Source of the DNA: Clostridiales bacterium
GTDB taxonomy: Bacteria; Bacillota; Clostridia; Lachnospirales; Lachnospiraceae
Assembly: GCA_021203365.1 (NCBI GenBank)
Contig: JAJQBI010000039.1
Location: 1 to 64,000 of the forward strand
Reading direction: 5' to 3'
DNA length: 64,000 nucleotides
The translations under genes were made by a program, and so were the position numbers. This document shows positions 44,201 to 51,384 of the stretch, one piece after another. The notes under the pieces were generated by a model that was given only the letters and a program-made list of their open reading frames with translations, had not been told where the DNA came from and did not search any database. Position 1 is the stretch's first letter. Every line of letters starts with the position of its first letter.

Positions 44201-46727
44201 GGCTCTCGGCAAGCTCGACGCCATAATCCGCCAGATAATCATCCAGATCAGACAGGAAGTCATCAGAGAAATTAAAACGCCAGTAACGATAGCCGGTGAA
44301 ATTGCTTACCCAGCCATAATTCGTTACCCGGCTGCTGGCGTTCGAGAGTGTATAGCTATAACCAGTCCAGGTTTTGCTTGTCGTGGTAGTCGCTACCGTC
44401 ATGATCCCGGAATCTGCGCTTCCACTCTCCGAATCTGCATCGGTATAGACCCCCGCCAGTTCTTCGTATCCGGCGTAGTCTTCCGTCCGGCGTTCATCAG
44501 ACTTGATTGCATCCGATGTATAGGTCGGGAAATCAATATAGAAAACCCAGGTATCTTCCCCGGCTTCAAAATCATCCGCCAATGTGTAAACCGTATTACT
44601 GCCATCCACCGTTTCCGAGACAATCACTTCATCCGCGCTGATCAGCTCTCCATTCTTATAAACAGAAAGTTCCGGCTCGATATCATCATACCCCGGCCAT
44701 GCCGGATATACCGTGATGCTGGCAATGCTTCCGTCTGCCAGATAGTCGCTTCCATAGGTGGCGGAATAGTTGATTCCTTCGCGGTCTGTCACTGTTGCTG
44801 CCAGCTCACCGCTTGCGATATGCACCGTGACCGCATTCTCAGTGGAAAGAGCTTCCGTAACCGTCACCGTGCAGGATACATACCAATAGTATTCCGGATT
44901 CTCATAGGAAACCACTTCATAAACTACCGTGTATACGCCTGCTTTATCCGCATCAAACCCGCCATCGTCATAGACCGTCTGCAGGAACAGGTCTGCATCA
45001 TAGCCAAGGTTTACATCATTCAGGACAAATCCTTCCCCGGCAACTACCGTAAGGGCTTCTCCTTCCAGAACCGTACCGACCTTTTCCGGGATTATCCCGC
45101 TGTAGTTAGATGACTGTTCATTTTTCAGATAGATCGTACCTTCAAAGCTGTCCGACCACACCGTTGCCACGGATGCCGAGCTGATCACATAGAATGGCAC
45201 TTCGATGTACCAGTAATACGAATCATCGTCATCCAGGACAGCCTTGTAAGTGATCGTATAGCAGACATTGCTGCTCGGTGTCCAGGTGATCTCGCCACTC
45301 TCCCAGGTAACCGTCGCACCCGTCAGAGTGTCCGATTCCGGAATATAGGATTTATAATCAAAATCCGTATCCTCGTAATACACGTACTGTGCGCTCAGAA
45401 CAACCGTTTCACCGATCTCCGGGCGGATGTAAGAGAGCATTTCATCATCTGACAGATAATAAATACTGTCTGTAGTGAATTCGTCTTCTTCCGAATCATC
45501 ATCTGTTTCTTCGGTTTCATTTTCAGATTCCGTCTTTGTCTCTGCTTCCGAAGTAGATTCAGATTCCAGCTCCGTCTCGATTCCGGATTCAGCTTCTGTT
45601 TCATCAGCATTTTCTGTACCAGCATCCGTTTCTGCTTCGACATTGGAATCGTCAACCGACTCCGTCTCCATCTCAGATTCAACATCATTCTTCTCACTGT
45701 CTGTGCCGGATTCGCTTTCTGATCCATCCTGCGCATTTTCAGCTTCATCTTCTGTTTCTTCCGCTTCCGTATCGGCTGCCACAAAATTCAGGCGGACGAT
45801 AATCTTATAATCCGCATTTGCGACCACGGTAATCGGGAGTACATCCGATGTGGCGATCGTCTCCCCATTCTCATTTGTCACAACCACACTGTCTAATACA
45901 TAGCCGTCGTTCGCTGTGCCTGAAATCGTAACTTCCTCTGATACCGGGAAATTAATCTCATAATCCCAGTCATCGCTCAGCATATCAGAAGTTACCGTCT
46001 CTGATGTGCCATCCGAAAAGCCGATCACCATCTGACCGCCTTCTGACACCTCAAAAGCAATAAAATTGTAAGCTTCCTCAGTTTCTGCTTCGGTTTCCAG
46101 ATCACTTTCTTCCACTATCTCCGAAAATGCCAGCTCCAGCCGTGTATCTGCCGCCGGCATTGTAAAAGATATGGCTACGTTCTGATCTACATCATCCCAG
46201 GAAAAGTCATATCCGGCGTTGCTGCTGTCATATACGTGGATCTCGTCCAGGGATACCCCTTCCGGATAAGCCAGCGAAAACGCTACCTGTTCTCCAGCTT
46301 CATATGACAGGACCAGGCTGCCGTCTGCTTTCGCTTCTTTCAGTTTTCCCGTATCATAGGTGTAAGTGCAGTCTTCGTAATAAGGCAGCAGCAGTTCATA
46401 CTCCACCGGATCTTCAGAAGAGTTTTCTGTCTCCTCCTCATTTGAATACGCTGCCTCTGTCTCTGCTTCCGAAGAGGATTTTGCTGTTTCCTGTTCCGTT
46501 TCAGGTTCTGCTGCTTCAGAATCTTCGATTACTGTTTCAGCAACTCCTGACTCTGCCTCAACAGTTTCCGCTTCAGTTGTTGTTTCTGTTGTCATTTCTG
46601 TTTCAGCAACCGTTTCCGTTTCGCTTTCCGCATAACTGTAGGACGGAAAAAACGACATCACTCCGGATGCCGTCATTGTAACTGCCATCAGCATAGAGAT
46701 GGCTCTTTTAATTTTTTTAATTCGCAT
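38208..46727 (-). CDS. giant Cna-B/SpaA-type surface adhesin with sorting signal
   Basis: 2839 residues from the ATG at 46727 (AGGAGG at spacing 7). Signal peptide to about residue 35 (SYSYAES), a long acidic Thr/Glu/Ser region holding InlB-repeat-like segments (to about 500), a middle region, then about ten SpaA-type domains with K ... Y-x-L-x-E-x-x-A-P-x-G-Y patterns that form isopeptide bonds. It ends with eight 85-residue repeats, then SVKTGDM, a membrane helix and KRRKRA. The anchor motif lacks LPxTG; a KTGD type fits a class B sortase, and one is encoded at 54261. Probably mediates mating contact or host attachment; inference. Confidence 0.9.
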   Translation of the reverse strand: MRIKKIKRAISMLMAVTMTASGVMSFFPSYSYAESETETVAETEMTTETTTEAETVEAESGVAETVIEDSEAAEPETEQETAKSSSEAETEAAYSNEEETENSSEDPVEYELLLPYYEDCTYTYDTGKLKEAKADGSLVLSYEAGEQVAFSLAYPEGVSLDEIHVYDSSNAGYDFSWDDVDQNVAISFTMPAADTRLELAFSEIVEESDLETEAETEEAYNFIAFEVSEGGQMVIGFSDGTSETVTSDMLSDDWDYEINFPVSEEVTISGTANDGYVLDSVVVTNENGETIATSDVLPITVVANADYKIIVRLNFVAADTEAEETEDEAENAQDGSESESGTDSEKNDVESEMETESVDDSNVEAETDAGTENADETEAESGIETELESESTSEAETKTESENETEETDDDSEEDEFTTDSIYYLSDDEMLSYIRPEIGETVVLSAQYVYYEDTDFDYKSYIPESDTLTGATVTWESGEITWTPSSNVCYTITYKAVLDDDDSYYWYIEVPFYVISSASVATVWSDSFEGTIYLKNEQSSNYSGIIPEKVGTVLEGEALTVVAGEGFVLNDVNLGYDADLFLQTVYDDGGFDADKAGVYTVVYEVVSYENPEYYWYVSCTVTVTEALSTENAVTVHIASGELAATVTDREGINYSATYGSDYLADGSIASITVYPAWPGYDDIEPELSVYKNGELISADEVIVSETVDGSNTVYTLADDFEAGEDTWVFYIDFPTYTSDAIKSDERRTEDYAGYEELAGVYTDADSESGSADSGIMTVATTTTSKTWTGYSYTLSNASSRVTNYGWVSNFTGYRYWRFNFSDDFLSDLDDYLADYGVELAESLSYVTIGCNQQDGSHMAYSSASCISSVTVTTTLYKNSSGDYYKVKIAVSTTGKSGTSQGNYQNYYGSTEKTLDTSTGNLKIIKKSTSSNFVKEFVNVTLDTNFQIYTDSSLDSEYLIDTVKIRDDTDEDEESSTKLTETVALEEGTYWVVESKRAAGHAWDSDGTSTNVYKVTVTAGETTSLTVTNTAFYFNGNFVYKTDEATGEPLADAVFRVVGTYDNEEIATWYFKTDENGYISYDENHYLSSWNGNDSDALYKYSSSVGYALPNAMTLTATEVEAPDGYLLSENSQSMKIKASSDSDSTYLKADLSDFNTPLNFTNERDSGYLYLVKVSDNTSVTEGNALYSVGNAVYAVKDTSGTVVATLTTDDSGTSNTVELESGLYTVTETTASPGFEKDTTIYTVNIEAGQTTVVNASGGGTVPETPVTYTLDLLVVKAKEYATDMSLSGAQFEVKFYAGASDASGSATKTWVLQSDSDGNVMLDASHLVSGDSFYYDSSNYVALPLGYLTIEEIKAPEGYQISDEIITYTMTADGISHTGNTTVENVPKVVDEPVWGGIAITKADSETSDGKKQGDVESLEGAVYAIINKNSYAVSVKGDTEKTYASGEEVMRITTNADGYAETGAVLQYGTYEVVEVTAPTGYTADGTNTDFEFTIPDDGGILTYTVSNEVIRGGFKIQKSDSELNGTYGTSGLDISDGDTLYVGTQGDATLAGTTFVLTNMSENAVVVDGVSYEPGETIATFVTDESGYIETASDYLPYGTYNIKETEPPTGYTSEGVYLNTTFTIREDGQMVDLTAKDSATQNRVIRFDIQIIKFRDTLSSEDATDDVEPIEGVVFGIYLESTGELVMTITTDEEGVATTADPENYPYGRLPYGTYVIKELEYPDDVTPVEDFTVTGTIDGKTYSGIYKNDKPIESGITVVKVDAETGNTIPVAGTEFQILDEDKNVITFSNYYPHYEEITNFVTDESGSVTLPSKLAKGTYYLREVNAPEGYVLSEDIEFEVTEYNAWPDTITVELTDTPEKGQIVVSKYDADTGEALAGAVFAVFANEDVVTPDGTTRYVKNQYIETFTIGEDGTGMTSELYLGSYYVQEIQAPEGYCLDDTRMEVTLEYADQNTPVVYVYLESYNKPTTMKLYKTDIDELALEGVTFTVTRTGEVESTGIESESAVDGGTFVTDAEGLITVKYLVSGIYEIRETETLVGYVLDETPRYVTVDTNGFIYESDESGNNLNEDGAKSDTVSLSWVNDYTKWDFSKVDVTGENEVPGATLQVIDSEGTVVEEWVSTEEVHRINKLPAGEYTLVETLAPEGYVAAASVSFTVTETGEVQTAQMTDKQVFAHKVDVTGENEIPGASMTVTDSEGSIVDEWVSTEEAHAISGLKVGETYTLTEVAAPDGYVKASSIEFTVTDDGVNQDVTMVDKQVFVSKTTITGEEELPGATLTVTDSEGNVVDTWISTTEQHAVSGLEVGQTYTLTEEIAPDGYVVATDIVFTVEDDGIVQTVTMVDKQLFVVKVDSYVTELAGAELEVRDADGNVVDAWTSDGTAHAVSGLVTGQTYTLVETKAPEGYAIASETTFTVSEDAESDTISLINKQVLVHKVDVTGENEVPGASMTVTDSEGNIVDEWTSTEEAHAISNIRVGETYTLTEIAAPDGYVKASRITFTVTDDGTDQELTMVDKQVYVSKKSVTGEEELEGATLTVTDSEGNVVDTWVSTSEVHPVSGLTVGETYTLTEEIAPAGYAKASSIEFTVEDDYSIQTVTMYDELIEFTISKKDITDEEELPGAQLVITDSEGNVVDEWTSTDEPHMINIAAGTYTLTETIAPDGYATAESIEFTIDDTQVQQTLTMYDAPITVEISKKDITNDEELPGAHLIVKDEDGNTVDEWTSTEEAHTITNLTVGTYTLTEITAPDGYEVAETITFEVTDTAEVQHVTMYDSPKEETVDLTGKNTTSSSSGTVTASSVKTGDMFRYLPALLAIAAGAALLVVLALKRRKRA
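38378..40446 (-). repeat. eight tandem Cna-B repeats of about 258 bp in the adhesin gene
   Basis: Each unit reads roughly (S/H)K-x-D-x-T-G-E-x-E-x-P-G-A ... V-D-x-W-x-S-T ... Y-T-L-T-E-x-x-A-P-D-G-Y ... T-M-x-D-K-Q. Units 2 and 5, and 3 and 6, are closest to each other, which points to duplication of a three-unit block. Conserved Lys, Glu and Asp/Asn positions fit one isopeptide bond per unit. Confidence 0.88.
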
Positions 46728-46757
46728 TCGCTTTCCTCCTGAAAAAATAAACAAGTT

Positions 46758-46808
46758 CTACTCATGCCCCACCGCGAAAGACGGCGGTCCCCTTTTATTC
46801 ACTTGCAT
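46758..46808 (-). CDS. possible 16-residue leader peptide before the adhesin
   Basis: GCGAGGTG stands directly before an ATG opening MQVNKRGPPSFAVGHE. The frame contains a small hairpin (ACCGC ... GCGGT) and ends 31 bases before the adhesin ATG. It may attenuate or couple adhesin expression, or be chance. Confidence 0.35.
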   Translation of the reverse strand: MQVNKRGPPSFAVGHE

Positions 46809-46861
46809 CACCTCGCTCTCCAAAAGGCTTTTCCTATAATAAATCTGTATTTTGGGTAAAG

Positions 46862-46887
46862 AAAAAGGACTGCCCTTAGACAATCCT
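46862..46887 (-). terminator. terminator after the transglutaminase-like gene
   Basis: Minus-strand hairpin AGGATTGTC-TAAG-GGCAGTCCT (G-U pairs allowed) followed by TTTTTC, 48 bases after the stop. It implies a separate promoter for the adhesin; a weak -10 (TATTAT, 46836-46841) is visible without a good -35. Confidence 0.7.
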
Positions 46888-46934
46888 TTCATCCACTTCG
46901 ACATACCTTTGTAATTCTGTTTTTATGATTGTTT

Positions 46935-48371
46935 TTATGAGCCTGACTGATAAACCACCGTACAGCCTCTTGGTTCAGCTGTATTGTTACTCGCTTCCAG
47001 GTCATACTGTATGCCATTGATCCATACCCGTGCCCGCATATGCCCATAGGTGGAACCATTCACAAAGTACGGTTCACCTTCCAGCCCTAGGTCTGCTGCA
47101 AGGTCAAGAAGCAGGTACGAAGCTGCCCAGCAGTCCCCGCCGTAACCGAGTGCATAACAGTATTTGTTTGACGACCCGCTCGTGTAATCATACCTCGAAA
47201 ATACGTAATCTCCAAAAGCAACCAGCTTTTCCAGTGCCGTCATATCCGAAGTCCAGAGCTCCGCCTGCAGTTTCTTTTTCCATGTCTGGTACGTATAGTA
47301 ATTCGTGTCTGTCGATGTCACGGTTATCGTAACAACCTCTTCCAGCGTACCATTTCGGTAGATGTTGAGTTTACAGCTTCCGGCAGTCCTTCCGGCAAAG
47401 GATACCCTTACATATCGTGCCGTGGCACGGTTCAGGTCATCATAACAGCTTCCTTCGGTAATATTGGTAATCTCTGCGTTATTCCCGCCGGTTATTGTAA
47501 AATCATAGGTATCAGCAGCTGAATCGGTATATCCGGCGACGGAATAGGTCCTGCCTCCGCTGATTGTAACGCTGTCCGTATCATAATGATAAACAAAGCC
47601 AGTGGTGGTCGTACCTGATGCCGATGAGTCTGATTCCGTCGGTGCTGTTTCACCCTGTGATGCCAACGTGTTCTGTGAAGCGGATTCTGTTACTGAGCTT
47701 TCTGTCTGTGATGCAGTCCCGTTGCTTTCCGTCTCCGTCTGGGAGAATTTCTCTGAAGTGTTTCCATCATCAGAAGACGTATTCCCAGACGCGACAGCCA
47801 CTGCAGTCGATTTCTTTTTGACCACTACCGTTTTCTTAAAGGTCTTGATTACTTTTCCTTTATAATAGACCTTCGCCCGGATCACAGCGGTTCCAGCCTT
47901 TACAGCGGTAATCTTCCCCTTGCTGCTGACCTTCGCGACTTTTTTATTTGACGAGCTGTATTTCACGGTACATTTACTCTGCACCGTTGCTTTCACCGTC
48001 TTTGATTTTCCTTCAGTCAAGGATATATTGCTTGTGTTATACTTGAAAGACCCGGAAGTCGTCACGATAACATATATCTTTTTGACCGCTTTCCCATTCT
48101 TATAACAGGTCAGTGTAGCCGTCCCCTTTTTTCTGGCGGTCGCCTTATACTGGTTTGTTGCAGATTTTGATACCTTCACAACTCCGGTCTTCGAGGACTT
48201 CACTTTTGTATAGCCAGTAACCTTAAAAGACTTCCCGGAAGTGACCGCCTTTACAGAAGACGATGCCGCAGAGGCAGATGTACTCAAACCCGCAGCGAAC
48301 AAAACAACAAACGCCAGGGTAAACAGGATTTTTCTGATACAGGAAACCATTTGCAGCTTATATGTCTTCAT
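46935..48371 (-). CDS. secreted Ig-like and transglutaminase-like protein
   Basis: 478 residues. Signal peptide (to about residue 36, ASAAS), two Lys/Thr/Val-rich Ig-like modules including a BIG2-type one (about 110-190, SNKKVAKVSSKGKITAVKAGTA), a Ser/Thr/Glu linker (190-260), another beta domain, and a C-terminal transglutaminase-like domain with Cys in YGGDCWAAS (about 413), His in TYGHMRARVW (about 443) and Asp in YDLEAS (about 457). Such Cys-His-Asp domains cleave or cross-link proteins. Next to the adhesin it could act on surface proteins; the substrate is unknown. GGAGGG precedes the ATG. Confidence 0.82.
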   Translation of the reverse strand: MKTYKLQMVSCIRKILFTLAFVVLFAAGLSTSASAASSSVKAVTSGKSFKVTGYTKVKSSKTGVVKVSKSATNQYKATARKKGTATLTCYKNGKAVKKIYVIVTTSGSFKYNTSNISLTEGKSKTVKATVQSKCTVKYSSSNKKVAKVSSKGKITAVKAGTAVIRAKVYYKGKVIKTFKKTVVVKKKSTAVAVASGNTSSDDGNTSEKFSQTETESNGTASQTESSVTESASQNTLASQGETAPTESDSSASGTTTTGFVYHYDTDSVTISGGRTYSVAGYTDSAADTYDFTITGGNNAEITNITEGSCYDDLNRATARYVRVSFAGRTAGSCKLNIYRNGTLEEVVTITVTSTDTNYYTYQTWKKKLQAELWTSDMTALEKLVAFGDYVFSRYDYTSGSSNKYCYALGYGGDCWAASYLLLDLAADLGLEGEPYFVNGSTYGHMRARVWINGIQYDLEASNNTAEPRGCTVVYQSGS

Positions 48372-48416
48372 GCTCCATTCCCTCCGTTTCTGCCGTTTTG
48401 AAAATTCGTTTTTCTC

Positions 48417-48740
48417 CTAAACCGGATTCTCTTCCGCCGCTTTACCACAATTACTTCCAATACCATAAAGCCGCTGCAGCATCTCCTCAGCTTCCTCTCT
48501 TAATGCCATCCCAATGGCAATCCCGCACTTAAAAAATTCTCTGTTCTGGCAGTCTGACATGATGGCCTGATCGTCCAGCACTGCTTCCACCATGCCATAT
48601 TCGCTCTTGTCCAAGACTCTCTCCAGTTTCCTCATCATTTGATCAGTATCCTTTAATGCTTCCTTATACTCCGGATCATCTGACACAATCTGTTCTGCCG
48701 GGTAAACCTTTCCGTCAAATATTGCTTTTGTCATTGTCAT
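48417..48740 (-). CDS. small DUF6809-like protein
   Basis: 107 residues with AAGGAGG at spacing 9. The beginning IFDGKVYPAEQIVSDDPEYKEAL and the later helix FFKCGIAIGMALREEAEEML resemble DUF6809 proteins of Clostridia; family call from memory only. It is the rightmost minus-strand gene of the element. Two TGTTTCAC copies 22 bp apart lie in its upstream region (48774 and 48796). Confidence 0.6.
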   Translation of the reverse strand: MTMTKAIFDGKVYPAEQIVSDDPEYKEALKDTDQMMRKLERVLDKSEYGMVEAVLDDQAIMSDCQNREFFKCGIAIGMALREEAEEMLQRLYGIGSNCGKAAEENPV

Positions 48741-48773
48741 GATAGCGTTCCTCCTTCATATCGCCATATATTC

Positions 48774-48803
48774 TGTTTCACGGTAGCTACATCTTTGTTT
48801 CAC
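48774..48803. promoter_or_regulatory. two TGTTTCAC motifs before the DUF6809-like gene
   Basis: TGTTTCAC at 48774-48781 and 48796-48803, 22 bp apart and in one orientation. The same 8-mer occurs three times in the oriT region and, in weaker form, in the 49031 array, suggesting one element-encoded DNA-binding protein. Confidence 0.45.
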
Positions 48804-48893
48804 ATGCAATTATCCTACATCAGTTCAGACTTTGCAACTTTGCGGAATGGTTAAAAACTCCCTCGCCGGGTTATGTCCTCTCCAGCTCGTGTA

Positions 48894-48923
48894 CATAAAA
48901 AGAAGGACTGTCTTTACAGTCCT
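48894..48923 (-). terminator. intrinsic terminator facing left
   Basis: Perfect 8-bp stem AGGACTGT-N4-ACAGTCCT (48904-48923) followed on the minus strand by TCTTTTTATG. No convincing gene runs into it from the right within the window; it may end a short non-coding transcript from the 49 kb region. Confidence 0.65.
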
Positions 48924-49030
48924 GCCTCCATGCCTGCCAGGATTTGTCCCGGTATCCTGTGTAGCTGCCGGATTTTTAATCTGACTACACGCTCTCCCCA
49001 CTGCTGGCATCATACATATTAACACAGAAT

Positions 49031-49130
49031 CAGTTGCAGCGGGTTGCATGAAGTTTCATTCGGTTGCACCGAGTTGCCTCCGGTTGCAAAAAGTTTCACG
49101 TTGTTTACAAAAATTTCACTCATTTTCATG
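49031..49130. repeat. array of ten 10-bp phased repeats (RGTTKCA)
   Basis: Ten consecutive decamers share the core at the same position: cAGTTGCAgc, gGGTTGCAtg, aAGTTTCAtt, cGGTTGCAcc, gAGTTGCCtc, cGGTTGCAaa, aAGTTTCAcg, tTGTTTACaa, aAATTTCAct, cATTTTCAtg. The period is one helical turn, so all sites face the same side of the DNA. The array ends directly at a TATAAT (49131-49136) and the palindrome CCCAAATTTGGG (49137-49148). It looks like an iteron-type or cooperative-binding site. It occupies the middle of the 48741-49339 gap. Confidence 0.8.
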
Positions 49131-49148
49131 TATAATCCCAAATTTGGG
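49131..49148 (+). promoter_or_regulatory. TATAAT followed by a 12-bp perfect palindrome
   Basis: TATAAT (49131-49136) directly joined to CCCAAATTTGGG (49137-49148). No good -35 is present, so the phased array just upstream may supply activation. No gene with a convincing start follows before 49340. Confidence 0.45.
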
Positions 49149-49278
49149 CGGTTCGTAAAGTATTGGGCCACCCTTTACCGGCAGCGTGAAACAAAATGGG
49201 AAACTACACGAACCCCTGTGTGTTCCAGATGATCAGCTCTGTAAATTCATGAATTTTTCTCATTCATAAAATCGCCCG

Positions 49279-49307
49279 TTGTTTTTCTACCTTGTTCCGA
49301 CTATAAT
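49279..49307 (+). promoter_or_regulatory. promoter of the tocopherol-cyclase-like gene
   Basis: -35 TTGTTT (49279-49284), 17-base spacer, -10 TATAAT (49302-49307), 33 bases before the ATG. Confidence 0.65.
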
Positions 49308-49339
49308 CTGTGTAATAGTTCAGAATCGAGGCATTCATA

Positions 49340-50521
49340 ATGGGATTTGAAAAGAAAGACGCAGCGAAAAATGAATATATGCTGACAGGCAGCTTCAAAA
49401 AGAAAGGCTACGACTGGTGGTGGCACTCGTTTACTGCAATAAATGAAGTCACTGGTGAAGAAAAAGCCTTTTTCATTGAATTTTTTACTATAAATCCCGG
49501 GTTAGCCCAGAAAAAACCAGTATTCGGCCAACTCAAGGAAAACAAAACTGATAACATGCGGCCTTCCTACCTGATGGTCAAAGCAGGTAGCTGGGGGACA
49601 TCCAGCGATGCGCAAAGCAAAACCGAGTTACAAAAGCCCTGCCAGCTTCATCGATTCTTTCCATGGAAAGATGTGAGCATTCATGGGAAAGCACCCTACT
49701 CTGTAAAAGCCGCAGACTGTTATGCGTCAGATACGAGACTTTCCGGCAGCATATCAGTAAGTAAAGAGGACGCTGCTGCGCATCCGGAATGGATGTGTGA
49801 CAGCGGGGAAATGTCCTGGGATCTTGAAATTGACAAGCAGATTGCCTTTAATGTCGGATACGGCACCAGCAAACTCTTTCGGTTCCTCAAGGCATTTGAA
49901 ATGTATTGGCACGCGGAAGGCATGAAAAGCACCTATCGGGGGACTGTCACTCTAAACGGCGCGATATATCGGGTTTTCCCGGAAAGAAGCTACGGATATG
50001 CTGACAAAAACTGGGGGCGAAACTTTACCTCTCCATGGGTATGGCTGTCTTCCAATCACCTGATCAGCAATCTTTCCGGGCAGCAGCTGAAAAACAGCGT
50101 CTTCGATATTGGCGGCGGCAGACCAAAAATCTACTTTGTGCCACTCAACCGGATTTTACTTGGTGCTTTTTATTACGAAGGGACACCCTATGAATTCAAT
50201 TTTTCCAAGTTCTGGACTGGCTGCAAAACGAAATTCTCCTGCGAAGAGACAGAAAATGAAATCCATTGGCGCGTCCGCCAGGAAAACCGGGAGGTGATCA
50301 TGGAAACCTGCGTCCGTTGCAGAAAAAAGGATATGCTTTTGGTCAACTACGAAGCCCCTGACGGCAGCAAGCGCCATAATCGCCTCTGGAACGGTGGAAA
50401 TGGAATCGGACGCATAAAGCTGTATCGAAAGGAAAAAAATGGAAAAACACTGATTGACGACATTTCTGCATTCAACATGGGATGCGAGTATGGAGAATAT
50501 TCTGAAATAAGGAGCAAATAA
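49340..50521 (+). CDS. tocopherol-cyclase-like (PF14249-type) protein
   Basis: 393 residues, no signal peptide. It follows the lipocalin-like beta plan of this family: GSFKKKGYDWWWHSFTAINE near the start, then CQLHRFFPW, SWDLEIDKQIAFNVGYGTS, YRVFPERSYGYADKNWGRNFTSPWVWLSS (in part) and a C-terminal GKIKLYR-like end. Plant members cyclise tocopherol precursors; bacterial relatives are mostly uncharacterised and a lipid or isoprenoid ligand is only a guess. GAGG precedes the ATG. The methyltransferase gene follows after 27 bases. Confidence 0.75.
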   Translation: MGFEKKDAAKNEYMLTGSFKKKGYDWWWHSFTAINEVTGEEKAFFIEFFTINPGLAQKKPVFGQLKENKTDNMRPSYLMVKAGSWGTSSDAQSKTELQKPCQLHRFFPWKDVSIHGKAPYSVKAADCYASDTRLSGSISVSKEDAAAHPEWMCDSGEMSWDLEIDKQIAFNVGYGTSKLFRFLKAFEMYWHAEGMKSTYRGTVTLNGAIYRVFPERSYGYADKNWGRNFTSPWVWLSSNHLISNLSGQQLKNSVFDIGGGRPKIYFVPLNRILLGAFYYEGTPYEFNFSKFWTGCKTKFSCEETENEIHWRVRQENREVIMETCVRCRKKDMLLVNYEAPDGSKRHNRLWNGGNGIGRIKLYRKEKNGKTLIDDISAFNMGCEYGEYSEIRSK

Positions 50522-50548
50522 AATCGGAATTGGGAAGGTGGCATTTGA

Positions 50549-51304
50549 ATGAATATCCAATGGAACACAGCGGATTACACGAAGAATTTTGATTTCGTAC
50601 ATAAATACGGTGAAGATGTATTAAAATTGATTGACGCGCCGCAAGGAAGTTACCTAATTGATCTTGGATGCGGAAATGGAGCATTGACACAAAAACTGTT
50701 GGAACTGGGATATCGAGCCGAAGGGATTGACGATTCTGCAGATATGATCTTGTGAGCAGAAGAACTGCACCCTGACATAAAATTCACACGAGCAGACGCT
50801 CTTACATTCCACCTGGAAGAAAAAGCGGATGTGATTTTTTCAAATGCAGTGTTCCATTGGATAGACGAAAACAATCAACAGCAACTTGCCGAGAACATTT
50901 TTGACAATCTGAAAACAGGCGGAATTCTTGTCTGCGAGTTCGGCGGCTATGGATGCGCAGAAACCGTACACAGTGCATTAGAAGAATGCTTTGATGAACA
51001 TGGGCTGGATTATCCCAGAACATTTTATTTCCCGACAATCGGACAATATGCTCCTGTTCTGGAATCTGCGGGATTTCGTGTCAAATATGCTCTGCTGTTT
51101 GACCGCCCTACGCCACTGCACACTGCGAACGGAGCTGCAGACTGGATCAGAATGTTTTTAAAGACGCCATTTATAGGAATGCCGGTTGAGCAAAAGGAAT
51201 CAATTATAATTGAGGCAGTTGAAAAAATCAGGCCAGCGCTTTTTACAAATGACGGATGGATCATTGACTATGTCCGTATTCGCGTGAAAGCCCGGAAAAA
51301 GTAA
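50549..51304 (+). pseudogene. class I SAM-dependent methyltransferase with one internal TGA
   Basis: 251 codons with a good ribosome site (GGGAAGGTGG). Motif I LIDLGCGNGAL lies at about residues 35-45, and after the stop the frame continues with SNAVFHWIDE (motif around the catalytic region) and a normal C-terminal part. The TGA at 50753-50755 falls after GIDDSADMIL, and AEELHPDIKF follows in the same frame. The two halves alone should be inactive. The pattern fits trans-aconitate-methyltransferase-like enzymes. A sequencing error or readthrough is an alternative explanation. Confidence 0.8.
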
Positions 51305-51384
51305 CGTGAAAAATGCCTGGCGTTCGTTATAAGAGCAGAGTGAAGTTAATCAGAAATCGGAATTTGATCAGGGAGATGGCGATA

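Noticed and set aside
44157-45113. 318-codon plus-strand frame opposite the adhesin
   Set aside because: Composition is that of an antisense reading; no ribosome site and no recognisable domain.
48825-49049. 74-codon minus-strand frame ending near the 48.9-kb terminator
   Set aside because: No ribosome site; it reads through the terminator hairpin itself and shows no domain.
49031-49130. Phased array considered as a degenerate CRISPR
   Set aside because: No spacers between units, period only 10 bp, and no cas genes in the window.
49044-49232. 62-codon plus-strand frame across the phased array
   Set aside because: Its sequence is just the translation of the repeats, with no ribosome site.
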